Assembly (NCBI GenBank): GCA_024690605.1
Contig: JAILOV010000008.1
Coordinates: 1 to 64,000, forward strand
Length of the DNA: 64,000 nucleotides
Reading direction: 5' to 3'
Source of the DNA: Lachnospiraceae bacterium
GTDB taxonomy: Bacteria; Bacillota; Clostridia; Lachnospirales; Lachnospiraceae
The position numbers were made by a program, and so were the translations under genes. The notes beneath the pieces are model-generated. The model did not search any database and had not been told where the DNA came from. It saw only the letters and a program-made list of their open reading frames with translations. Below, one piece after another: positions 17,329 through 26,313 of the stretch. The number at the start of each line of letters is the position of its first letter. Position 1 is the first letter of the stretch.

Positions 17329-20300
17329 TGCCTTCATCAGTTACCGCCACGCGCCGCTGGATATGGAGATGGCGAAAAAGGTGCACACCGCACTGGAAAC
17401 CTATCATATCCCCCGTGCCGTACAGGGTAAGACCGGAAAAAAGAAAATGGGGCGCGTGTTCCGCGACCAGGAGGAGCTTCCCATCGGAAGCGATCTGGAT
17501 GACAACATCTCGGCCGCGCTGTCCTCGTCCCGCTATCTGATCGTCATCTGTTCTCCGAGAACACCGGAATCCTATTGGGTGTGTAAGGAGATCGAGACCT
17601 TTATCGGGATGCACGGACGGGAGCATGTCCTGGCGGTCCTGATCGAGGGGGAGCCGGACGAGAGCTTCCCGAAACAGCTTTTGTCCGATGATGAGGGGAA
17701 TCCGGTTGAGCCGCTGGCCGCGGATGTCCGCGGCGCCACCCCGAGAGAGAGAAACAGCAGATTCCGGACGGAAAGGCTCCGCCTGGCCGCGCCGGTCATC
17801 GGGTGCACCTATGACGACCTGAAACAGCGCCACAGAGAGCGCATGATCCGGCGGACGGTGACGATCGTGTCGGCTGCCGCTGCCGTTGTCGCCGCGGCGG
17901 GAACCGCGTTCGGTATCTACAACTCCGGCGTGGCGGCGCGGATGAAGCAGCTGGCCGAGGAGAAAACGAGACTTGCGGATGAGATCCTCGCGGAATATAA
18001 GCAGAAGCAGGTGAACCAGTCCAAATTCTACGCCAGGGAATCCCTGTCACTGCTTGACGCCGGCAACCGCGAGGATGCCGTGCTGGTCGCCAAAGCCGCG
18101 CTTCCCGCTGAGGACAGCGACCGGCCCTATGTCGCCGACGCGGAATATGCGCTCGCGGAGGCTCTGTATGCCTATGATCCCGGGAGGACGCTCAAGTTTG
18201 ACCGCAAGCTCCCGCAGGACATGACGGTCAGCGAGATCCGGCGCAGTGTCGACCGTGACAAGCTGATCGTGACGGACACCGGCTACAAGGTCTATGTCTA
18301 CGACACGAACGACTGGAGCCTTCTTGCCAGCATCGAACCAGGACTGAAGGAAATGAACTACACGGTGAAGACCGTGATGGCGGACGCGGACAAGAGCGGC
18401 GTCTACGTGTGCACCGAGAATGAACTGACCAAATACGGCTATGACGGCAAGGAGATCTGGAAAAATGACGACATGGCCTCCATATCGGGCAGCACGATCT
18501 CGCCCGACGGCAGTGTCATCGCGCTGTTATCCACGGAAACCGTCACGTTCGTCGATACCGCGACCGGGAAAGCGATCAGCACCTGCGCCAATGAGGAAGC
18601 CTATTCCTTCAGCATGTCCAAATGCCTGATCACGTCGGACGGCAGGGTGGGCGTCTGCGGACACTACGATTCGGAGGCGGAGCACACCTTTCTCACCTTT
18701 TATGACATCGCAGGCGGCAGCAGGATGGGCCGCGCGGATGTGTCCGGCGGGTACATCCTGGACATGTATCTGACCGACGGGGATCATATCGCGGTTCTTT
18801 CGACGAACAGCGATTTTGCGTCCGATAAGGGCGTGACCTTTATGGGACTGGATCTGTATGCCGCGGACGGCGGGACACTCTGGAGCAGCAGGGTCGACGC
18901 GCATGTCCGATATTGGAGCACCTTTTCCACCGCGCTCAAATCTCACGGCTATGATACCGCCGGGGGACACCGGGATGAGATCGTCCTTGTTGTCGAGGAT
19001 GAACTGTTCCTCTATGACGAAGCGAACGGGAAACTGTTCCGCAGACTGGATACCCGCGATGACTGTACGGCGCTCACCGTGGGTCTGGATTCCCCGTATG
19101 CGTACATCTCCTATACCGGCGGCAATGTCGATGCCGTTGACTGTGAGGAAGGAGAGATCTACACCGAACCGCTGATCGCCACGGACATGAGCATCATGGA
19201 TACGGTGTTCGTCAACTCCCAGGCGGTGATCCGCCCGTACATGTCTTCGGAGCTTTATATCCTGTCCTATCATGAGGCAACGGATCTGGTCGAACTCGAT
19301 CCCTTTGACACCACGCAGGTCCTCATGGGCACGGCGCCGGATTCGTCGTACTATGTGCTGTCGCCCCTCGGAGATCACGAGACGCTGGATTTCTTTGATC
19401 ACACCGGGAAGAAGATCCATACGGCGGAATTTGACACCTCCTATGATCTGGATCACGGTTTTGTGGATAACACCTATGCCTTTGCCTACCGGGAGGGGAT
19501 CGCATTTGTGGATCCCGTGTCGGGGGAGGAGCGCGAGACCTCCTGGAGCAAGCTGGGGATAACGGAATATGTGAGCGACGGGTGCTTCTCGGAGAACGGC
19601 GATTACGCGGCCTTCTGGAGTAACCACACGCTGTATGCCGTGGATATGCATGAGATGAAGGTCATCTGCACCGCGGAGACGGAGAAGATCATCTCCGGCG
19701 CGATCATCTCCGGGGACGGCACGAGACTCTATGTCTATGAATCGGGGGAGCCGGTCTATGCGCTGGATACGGCGGACGGCAGCAAAACGGAGCTGACCGC
19801 GGAGATGGTCCCTCACGCGGAATCCACGATGCGGGATTTCATGGTCCTGTCCCATGACGGCACGAAATTCGCGATGTTCTGTCTGGACGGCAAGGTGCGT
19901 GTCACGGACACCGCGGACGGACACGTGATCTGTGAGATGCCGCTCACCTCGAGGCTTCGGATGTTCATCCGCTTTTCGCCGGATGACAGCTGTCTGATGC
20001 TGCAGGGGGATGATGCGAAGCTGCGCATCTGGGATCTGCAGACGCAGGATACCGTGGGGCTTATCGAGATGGAGGCCACCGTTCTGGATGTTCTCTGCGA
20101 TGACGCGATCGGGATCATGGCGGTCGTCATCGACGGCGCTGTCTATCTCCTGGATCAGGCGGATCACGGCATCCGCGCCAGAGTACCGGACGCCGTCACC
20201 TATCTGAAGGGGGATCGTATGTTCCTGCTCCGGTGCAACGGCAGAAAATTCTACATGACGGCCTACAAGGATCACAGGAAACTGCTCGAGGAGGCCGCCG

Positions 20301-20359
20301 CGGAATTCCCCGGCGCCGTCCTGGATGATGAGAGAAGAGTGAAATATAACATTGAGTAG
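17312..20359 (+). CDS. TIR-domain protein with transmembrane helix and C-terminal beta-propeller-like repeats
   Basis: YDAFISYRHAPLDMEMAKKVHTALETYHIP...RVFRDQEELPIGSDLDDNISAALSSSRYLIVICSPRTPESYWVCKEIETFIG; TM VTIVSAAAAVVAAAGTAFGIYNS; many WD40-like strands (ISGSTISPDGSVIALLSTETVTFVDTATGKAI). Confidence 0.85.
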   Translation: MSQQYDAFISYRHAPLDMEMAKKVHTALETYHIPRAVQGKTGKKKMGRVFRDQEELPIGSDLDDNISAALSSSRYLIVICSPRTPESYWVCKEIETFIGMHGREHVLAVLIEGEPDESFPKQLLSDDEGNPVEPLAADVRGATPRERNSRFRTERLRLAAPVIGCTYDDLKQRHRERMIRRTVTIVSAAAAVVAAAGTAFGIYNSGVAARMKQLAEEKTRLADEILAEYKQKQVNQSKFYARESLSLLDAGNREDAVLVAKAALPAEDSDRPYVADAEYALAEALYAYDPGRTLKFDRKLPQDMTVSEIRRSVDRDKLIVTDTGYKVYVYDTNDWSLLASIEPGLKEMNYTVKTVMADADKSGVYVCTENELTKYGYDGKEIWKNDDMASISGSTISPDGSVIALLSTETVTFVDTATGKAISTCANEEAYSFSMSKCLITSDGRVGVCGHYDSEAEHTFLTFYDIAGGSRMGRADVSGGYILDMYLTDGDHIAVLSTNSDFASDKGVTFMGLDLYAADGGTLWSSRVDAHVRYWSTFSTALKSHGYDTAGGHRDEIVLVVEDELFLYDEANGKLFRRLDTRDDCTALTVGLDSPYAYISYTGGNVDAVDCEEGEIYTEPLIATDMSIMDTVFVNSQAVIRPYMSSELYILSYHEATDLVELDPFDTTQVLMGTAPDSSYYVLSPLGDHETLDFFDHTGKKIHTAEFDTSYDLDHGFVDNTYAFAYREGIAFVDPVSGEERETSWSKLGITEYVSDGCFSENGDYAAFWSNHTLYAVDMHEMKVICTAETEKIISGAIISGDGTRLYVYESGEPVYALDTADGSKTELTAEMVPHAESTMRDFMVLSHDGTKFAMFCLDGKVRVTDTADGHVICEMPLTSRLRMFIRFSPDDSCLMLQGDDAKLRIWDLQTQDTVGLIEMEATVLDVLCDDAIGIMAVVIDGAVYLLDQADHGIRARVPDAVTYLKGDRMFLLRCNGRKFYMTAYKDHRKLLEEAAAEFPGAVLDDERRVKYNIE

Positions 20360-20372
20360 AGAAGGAGGATCC

Positions 20373-22028
20373 ATGAGACTGCAGAGAAGCATCACCGCCG
20401 TGGGACTGACCGCGTCCCTCCTGGCGACGCAGACCGGCTGCGGCCGCGGTGAGGCAACGCCGGCGGAGGAACCGCAGCCCGTGGAAGAGGATTACAACAT
20501 CCTCTTCATTACCGTGGATCAGGAGCACTACTTTTCCGAGTATCCGGAGGGAACAGCCTACAAGGCCAGGCAGCTCCTTGCGGAACTCGGCACGACCTTT
20601 GAGAAGCACTACGCCTGCTCCAACATGTCCACTTCGTCCCGCTCAGTCATGTTCACCGGAAAGCACATCCCGGACACCGGCATGATCGACAACACGGATT
20701 TTCAGTGGCAGGGGGCGATGGACGAAAACATCACCACGATCGGCGACAGGATGCGGGAAGCGGGCTATTACACCGCGCTGAAGGGGAAATGGCATCTGGG
20801 GGATGCCAGCATCATAAGTGACGTGGCGACGCTGACCGATCTGGAAGGCTATGGCTACGCCGACTGGGGCGGCAAGGACTACATCGGCAGCGTGCAGGAG
20901 GGATATGAGATGGATCCCGTGGTCGTGTCGGAAGCGCTCGACTGGCTGGGAACGAAGGGGAAGGAACTGAACGATCAGGGAAAGCCGTTTTTCCTGAACG
21001 TCAACATGGTCAATCCGCATGACATCATGAACTATGATATCACTGGCTATCAGAGCGGTTTCATGCCGCTGGCGGGAAAACCGGACGATCCTGTCTACAA
21101 CAAGACCTATGATACACCGGTTCCCTCTACATGGAATTTTGATCTGAACGCGGCGGATGTTCCCGAAGCGCTGCGCGTGTATCAGGAACACTGGGGACTC
21201 TTTACCGGCGTGATCCGGGAGGAGAGCGTCTGGAAGGATTATCAGAATTATTATTTCAACTGCATTCAGGATTCGGACGATCATCTCATGGAGATCCTCG
21301 ACTACCTGAAGGAGCAGGGGATGATGGACAACACGGTGATTGTGTTCACGGCCGATCACGGGGAGATGCAGGGAAGCCACGGCCTCAAGGGCAAGGGCGG
21401 TTTTCTCTACGAGAACAACGTCCATGTGCCGCTCATCATCGTGCATCCCGGCTTCGAGGGAGGAAAGACCGTGTCCGCGCTGACCAGTCACGTGGATCTG
21501 GCCCCTACCTTTGTCGACATGACGTCCCTTCCCGCGGATGAAAAGGAGAAGATCCTGAAGGAACTGCCGGGCGAGAGCCTTCTGCAGCTGATGGACGGAA
21601 GGAAAGACAGCGTCCGTGACGCCGCGCTGTTCTGCTTCGAGATGCTCTCCATGACGGCACTGCAATATGATTTTGACGCGGCGGGCAATGTTTCCTACTC
21701 GTTCGATGTCGGGGGGCGCGGCATGGTGCGCGGGATCGTGACCGCGGATCACAAGTTTGTCCGGTACTTTGCGCCGACGGATTTCAACACGCCGACAACT
21801 CTGGAAGATCTGTTCGCCCACAATGACGTGCAACTGTTCGACACAAAGGCTGATCCGGAGGAGGTGGTCAATCTGGCCGCGGATCCGGAGACCAACGGGG
21901 AACTCATCCTGCAGATGAACGAGCTGCTGAACGAGACGATCCGCCGGGAGATCGGAGAGGACGACGGCACGCATGTCCTTAAGGTGTTAAAGGGACTGCA
22001 GCAGGCACAACAGCAGGCGCAGCAGTAG
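20373..22028 (+). CDS. Lipoprotein sulfatase (arylsulfatase family, Ser-type)
   Basis: YNILFITVDQEHYFSEYPEG, STSSRSVMFTGKH, GKWHLGD, VFTADHGEMQGSHGLKGKGGFLYENNVHVPLII; lipobox LLATQTGC. Confidence 0.9.
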   Translation: MRLQRSITAVGLTASLLATQTGCGRGEATPAEEPQPVEEDYNILFITVDQEHYFSEYPEGTAYKARQLLAELGTTFEKHYACSNMSTSSRSVMFTGKHIPDTGMIDNTDFQWQGAMDENITTIGDRMREAGYYTALKGKWHLGDASIISDVATLTDLEGYGYADWGGKDYIGSVQEGYEMDPVVVSEALDWLGTKGKELNDQGKPFFLNVNMVNPHDIMNYDITGYQSGFMPLAGKPDDPVYNKTYDTPVPSTWNFDLNAADVPEALRVYQEHWGLFTGVIREESVWKDYQNYYFNCIQDSDDHLMEILDYLKEQGMMDNTVIVFTADHGEMQGSHGLKGKGGFLYENNVHVPLIIVHPGFEGGKTVSALTSHVDLAPTFVDMTSLPADEKEKILKELPGESLLQLMDGRKDSVRDAALFCFEMLSMTALQYDFDAAGNVSYSFDVGGRGMVRGIVTADHKFVRYFAPTDFNTPTTLEDLFAHNDVQLFDTKADPEEVVNLAADPETNGELILQMNELLNETIRREIGEDDGTHVLKVLKGLQQAQQQAQQ

Positions 22029-22035
22029 GATCTCC

Positions 22036-23175
22036 ATGGGAGCACACCCGGACAGAACCTATGCCATGCTTGCCAAGCCGGTCTCCGGCGCCTGCAATCT
22101 CCGGTGTGCCTATTGCTACTACGCCGGCAAGGAGCGCCTGCTGCAGACCGGCACATCCCGGATGAGCGACGAGGTGCTCGCGGCCTACATCCGGCAGAGC
22201 CTTACCATGCATGGCAGAAACGCCACGGTGGAATTTGCGTGGCACGGCGGAGAGCCGACGCTCGCGGGGATCGATTTTTACAGGAAGGCGGTCCGGCTGG
22301 AGGAGCAGTACGGACAGGGACGGAAGATCGTCAACACGCTGCAGACGAACGCCACCTGTCTTTCCGACGAGCTGTGCCGGTTCTTTAAGGAACACGGCTT
22401 CCTCATCGGCGTCAGCATCGACGGCCCCGAGGACTGCCACAACGCATACCGCAGGGGCGCGGACGGAGCGGGGAGCTTTGCCGATACCATGCGGGGAATT
22501 GAGCTTCTGAAAAAGCACGGCGTTTCCTTTAACACGCTGACCACGGTCAACCGCGTGAACGAGGAGCATGCGGCAAGGGTCTACGGCTTTCTGCGGGAAC
22601 TGACCGACTGGATGCAGTTTCTGCCTGTCGTGGAGAGCGAAGCGGCGGAGTATGAGGGATCGGCGGGACAGCTGTTTGCGGAACCGCCGGGGATCCACGG
22701 ACTGAAGATCCGGCATCCCCTCACGCCGTTTTCCGTGACGCCAGAGGGCTACGGAAAATTCCTGTGTACCGTGTTTGATGAATGGAAGAAGCGGGATGAG
22801 GGGCACAAACATGTGCAGATCATCGATGTGACCCTGGGCAACCTGCAAGGCATTCCCTCCTCTCTGTGTGTACATCATCCGCTGTGCGGCCACTCCGGCT
22901 GCGTGGAGGCAAACGGCGACGTGTATGCCTGTGACCGTTACGCCTTTCCGGCCTACCGGCTGGGAAATCTCCTGGAAACCGATCTGGGGATCCTCATGGA
23001 GCGCAACCGGCAGTTCGGCATGCACAAGACCTATGGTCTCCCGGAGACCTGTCTGGACTGTCCCTGGATCCGCCTGTGCTTCGGCGGCTGCCCCAAGGAC
23101 CGCCTGCAGGGGGACAGGAACTATCTGTGTGACGGTCTGCGGATTTTTTTCCGTCACTTGACAGAATGTGTGTGA
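22036..23175 (+). CDS. Anaerobic sulfatase-maturating enzyme (radical SAM, SPASM)
   Basis: LAKPVSGACNLRCAYCYYAGK, WHGGEPTLAGIDFYR, LQTNATCLSDE, C-terminal CLDCPWIRLCFGGCPKDR; adjacent to the sulfatase. Confidence 0.93.
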   Translation: MGAHPDRTYAMLAKPVSGACNLRCAYCYYAGKERLLQTGTSRMSDEVLAAYIRQSLTMHGRNATVEFAWHGGEPTLAGIDFYRKAVRLEEQYGQGRKIVNTLQTNATCLSDELCRFFKEHGFLIGVSIDGPEDCHNAYRRGADGAGSFADTMRGIELLKKHGVSFNTLTTVNRVNEEHAARVYGFLRELTDWMQFLPVVESEAAEYEGSAGQLFAEPPGIHGLKIRHPLTPFSVTPEGYGKFLCTVFDEWKKRDEGHKHVQIIDVTLGNLQGIPSSLCVHHPLCGHSGCVEANGDVYACDRYAFPAYRLGNLLETDLGILMERNRQFGMHKTYGLPETCLDCPWIRLCFGGCPKDRLQGDRNYLCDGLRIFFRHLTECV

Positions 23176-23265
23176 TTATCCCGTTCTTTCCGTGTATAAT
23201 GGAGAAGGGCGTTCACAGCCCGATCCGTGAGCTGATACAAAACAGGCATAAAAGGGGAAACGATC

Positions 23266-24666
23266 ATGGCAAAACCGGTTTCCGTACTGGAACTCATCAC
23301 GACACTCCGCATATTGACGACCAACACCGAAACGAGGGGTTATGAGCTGCTTGCGGCGATGCAGGCCTTTGTCGATAACGGTGAAGCGGCCCTGGAAGAG
23401 GATTGGAACGATGAAGACATGGAGAATACGGCGCTCCACGGTCTGCAGTTCAACACGAAGACCGGAGATGATCTCTATGTGGAGATGGCAGAACTGGCCA
23501 AGCAGTTTCGGGACGGGAACGGCGGCGAACACTGGAAGGCAAATGCCGCCCGCGCCCTGAGAAGCGCCATGGAGATGCTGAGGCAGGCAGATGATTCCGA
23601 TCTGAAGAAGGGCAGTCCGGCGGAACGTTTTGCCTCTTCCTTTGGCGAAGAGTATGCCCTCAACTGTGATGAGATTCTGAAATCGCTGCTCGTACGGGAT
23701 ACGAATGAGCATGTGTCGGGCGGCATGCGCAGCGACATCGCAGATGCGACCACCTATCCGGAATTCGTTGAGATCATGGCCGCCATGCAGGAGACGCTCG
23801 ATTCGCAAGAGGTCGGTTCGGCGCAACTGGCGGAGGACTTCATCTATGACGCGATGGAGCTGCTCCACAGGGACAGGGATGATGACTTGCAATCGGAAAG
23901 GGAACCCTTTAGGGGAATGGTGACGGACGAGACCGTGCAAAGCGTGCGGGAGGCCCTGACCAGAGCCTGCGTCATGATGGATCATGATGTGGGAATCCAA
24001 CCGGTCCAAGTCTCCCGCTCCTATGAGGCGATCATGGACGTCAAGAGGGAGAAGAGGGACAGCGCCGCAAAGGACATACTTGCCGAGAAGGCGCACGCGG
24101 AGCATTTGGCGGAGGTTCTGCCGAATATTCAGGACCTGCAGCTCAAGATGAAGGAAGGGGATACCTGGTGGCACATCAATTCCTCCTCCTATCGCCGCAT
24201 GAAGACCGCGGTCGACGAGGTCTGCAGACTGGCCGATGACTATGATCCGAAGAGCCGGAAGAAAGCCGTCGAGATGCAGAAGGCGATGGACCGTCTGCAT
24301 GAGGCGTCGAAAGCGTATGTGGAGAGTAAGGTCTACGACAAGAAAAAATCCACGGAGATGGGCGTCTCCCGCAAGAACACAGCACTGGCGCTTATGGAGC
24401 TCTCGTTTGACCAGACAAGACATTGGGTGCGGACGGATGTCGATCTCAACCGGATCGATGACTGGCGGATGAAGCAGTCCGATACCGGCAAGACCAGGGT
24501 GAAGTTGGGATTTGACGGTTTGCAGAATCTGGTGGCGGAAGAAATGGATGCCAACCGTACCCTGCGGCAGACGCGGGAACAGGAAGCAAGGGAGAGGCGC
24601 GAAAAAGAACACGAAAAGGCTGCAAAAAAGAAGTCTCAGAAAACAACCGATGCGGATCAGCTCTGA
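23266..24666 (+). CDS. Uncharacterised helical protein (RKNTALALM family, paralogue of 36525-37502)
   Basis: Long ORF after CGTGTATAATGG promoter-like element; shares HxNSxxYxxMK...RKNTALALM region with 36525-37502. Confidence 0.8.
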   Translation: MAKPVSVLELITTLRILTTNTETRGYELLAAMQAFVDNGEAALEEDWNDEDMENTALHGLQFNTKTGDDLYVEMAELAKQFRDGNGGEHWKANAARALRSAMEMLRQADDSDLKKGSPAERFASSFGEEYALNCDEILKSLLVRDTNEHVSGGMRSDIADATTYPEFVEIMAAMQETLDSQEVGSAQLAEDFIYDAMELLHRDRDDDLQSEREPFRGMVTDETVQSVREALTRACVMMDHDVGIQPVQVSRSYEAIMDVKREKRDSAAKDILAEKAHAEHLAEVLPNIQDLQLKMKEGDTWWHINSSSYRRMKTAVDEVCRLADDYDPKSRKKAVEMQKAMDRLHEASKAYVESKVYDKKKSTEMGVSRKNTALALMELSFDQTRHWVRTDVDLNRIDDWRMKQSDTGKTRVKLGFDGLQNLVAEEMDANRTLRQTREQEARERREKEHEKAAKKKSQKTTDADQL

Positions 24667-24698
24667 TCGGAGAGAAAAGGAGGGTTTTCCCATGGCGG

Positions 24699-25856
24699 AT
24701 GAGAGAAAGAGGATTGATGACGCGGCCGCAAAAAAAGAATAAACGATCGGGGATCAGGCGGTTCATCCGCCTGATCCTCACTGTGTTTCTTATCATTCTT
24801 CTGATCGCCGCCGGCGGGCTCGGGATCCTCACGATCCTGGAGTACCGGCCGGCAGACGAAGAACCGGCGGAACGCATCGGATGGGAGACGGCGGACAGTT
24901 CCCTGAAGCAGCTGCATAAGGGAGAGAGCTTCCGGATCGTCACCTGGAACATCGGTTACGGAGCACTCGGCGACAATGCCGATTTCTTTATGGACGGCGG
25001 CAGGATGGTCAACACGGCCGACGCGGCGCGTCTTCAGGAAAACATGCAGGGAATCCGCACGACCCTGACGGAGCTGTCACCGGATGTGGTGTTTTTGCAG
25101 GAGATCGATACGGATTCCGCAAGATCCCATCACCAGAATGAGGTGCGCTATCTCACGGGAGACCGATCGGATCCGACCTTTCTGACCGGATACCGCAGTG
25201 CCTTTGCCTGCAATTTCCGCGTCCCTTTTATCCCCTATCCGATCCCGCCGATCGGCAAAGTTCATTCCGGGATCTTCACCTCGTCGGCGTTTCCCGCTAC
25301 GGATGCCGTGCGCGTTAAGCTCCCCTCTCCGTTTTCCTGGCCGGTCCGGATCGCCAATCTGAAGCGGTGCCTGCTGGTCACGCGGATCCCGGTCGCGGAT
25401 TCCGACCGGGAACTGGTGCTGGTCAACCTTCACCTGGAAGCCTATGATGACGGCGAGGGCAAGATCATGCAGACGAAGCTTCTGACCGACTTTTTGCTGA
25501 GCGAGCATGCGGCCGGCAATTATGTGATCGCCGGAGGCGATTTCAACCAGCACTTTTCTTCGGTGGATATCTCCGCCTATCCGGACCTCCCCGGAACCTG
25601 GAAGGCGGGAACGCTCAATGTCGAAGACCTCGGTGAGGGTTTCACCTTCCACGCCGACAATAGCGCTCCCAGCTGCCGGTCGCTCGATCGGCCGCTCGCG
25701 GAAGCCCCCGAAAAGGATCCCGCTCATTTCCAGTATTATGTGATCGACGGCTTTATCGTCTCGGACAATGTGGTCGTGGAATCCTGTGAGACGCAGGATC
25801 TCGGCTTCCGTCTGGCGGATCACAATCCCGTGGCCGCGCGGATGCGGCTGGAATGA
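24699..25856 (+). CDS. Membrane-anchored endonuclease/exonuclease/phosphatase family protein
   Basis: TM LILTVFLIILLIAAGGLGIL; FRIVTWNIGYGAL, VVFLQEIDTD, LVLVNLHLEAY, IAGGDFNQ, LADHNPVAARM. Confidence 0.88.
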   Translation: MRERGLMTRPQKKNKRSGIRRFIRLILTVFLIILLIAAGGLGILTILEYRPADEEPAERIGWETADSSLKQLHKGESFRIVTWNIGYGALGDNADFFMDGGRMVNTADAARLQENMQGIRTTLTELSPDVVFLQEIDTDSARSHHQNEVRYLTGDRSDPTFLTGYRSAFACNFRVPFIPYPIPPIGKVHSGIFTSSAFPATDAVRVKLPSPFSWPVRIANLKRCLLVTRIPVADSDRELVLVNLHLEAYDDGEGKIMQTKLLTDFLLSEHAAGNYVIAGGDFNQHFSSVDISAYPDLPGTWKAGTLNVEDLGEGFTFHADNSAPSCRSLDRPLAEAPEKDPAHFQYYVIDGFIVSDNVVVESCETQDLGFRLADHNPVAARMRLE

Positions 25857-25896
25857 AGTTGTGGTATAATGTTGCAGACTTGAAAGGAGGCCTGAT

Positions 25897-26310
25897 ATGG
25901 CAGAAAACAAATACGGATCCGTGACAAAGAAGGGAGAACTGCACTACGAGGAGCCGGCGAGGCTTCTGTTTTTCGGACTCCCGTGGACATTTCGCAAGTT
26001 CCTCGTCTATGACAACGATCTGGTGATCCGGGCGGGTTTTTTTAACCTCAAGGAGGATGACTGCTACATGTACCGCATCACCGACGTGCGGCTGAACCGC
26101 TCGCTGATGCAGCGGATCTTCGGCCTGTCGACGATCACGCTCTATACCTCCGACTCGAGTGATCACACGATCGACATGAAGAACATCCGCCGCGGTGTCG
26201 AGATCAAGGATTTCATCGTGGAAAACGCGGAGCGGTGCCGCATGATGCGCCGCACGGTCAACATGCAGAACATCGGATACGAGATGGGGGACGATCTCCA
26301 GGGAGACTGA
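25897..26310 (+). CDS. PH-like (bPH/YdbT-type) domain protein
   Basis: LVIRAGFFNLKEDDCYMYRITDVRLNRSLMQRIFGLSTITLYTSDSSDHTIDMKNIR. Confidence 0.75.
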   Translation: MAENKYGSVTKKGELHYEEPARLLFFGLPWTFRKFLVYDNDLVIRAGFFNLKEDDCYMYRITDVRLNRSLMQRIFGLSTITLYTSDSSDHTIDMKNIRRGVEIKDFIVENAERCRMMRRTVNMQNIGYEMGDDLQGD

Positions 26311-26313
26311 ATT

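Noticed and set aside
18527-20395. 622-aa minus-strand ORF
   Set aside because: Shadow ORF antisense to the TIR/propeller gene, with no recognisable domain.
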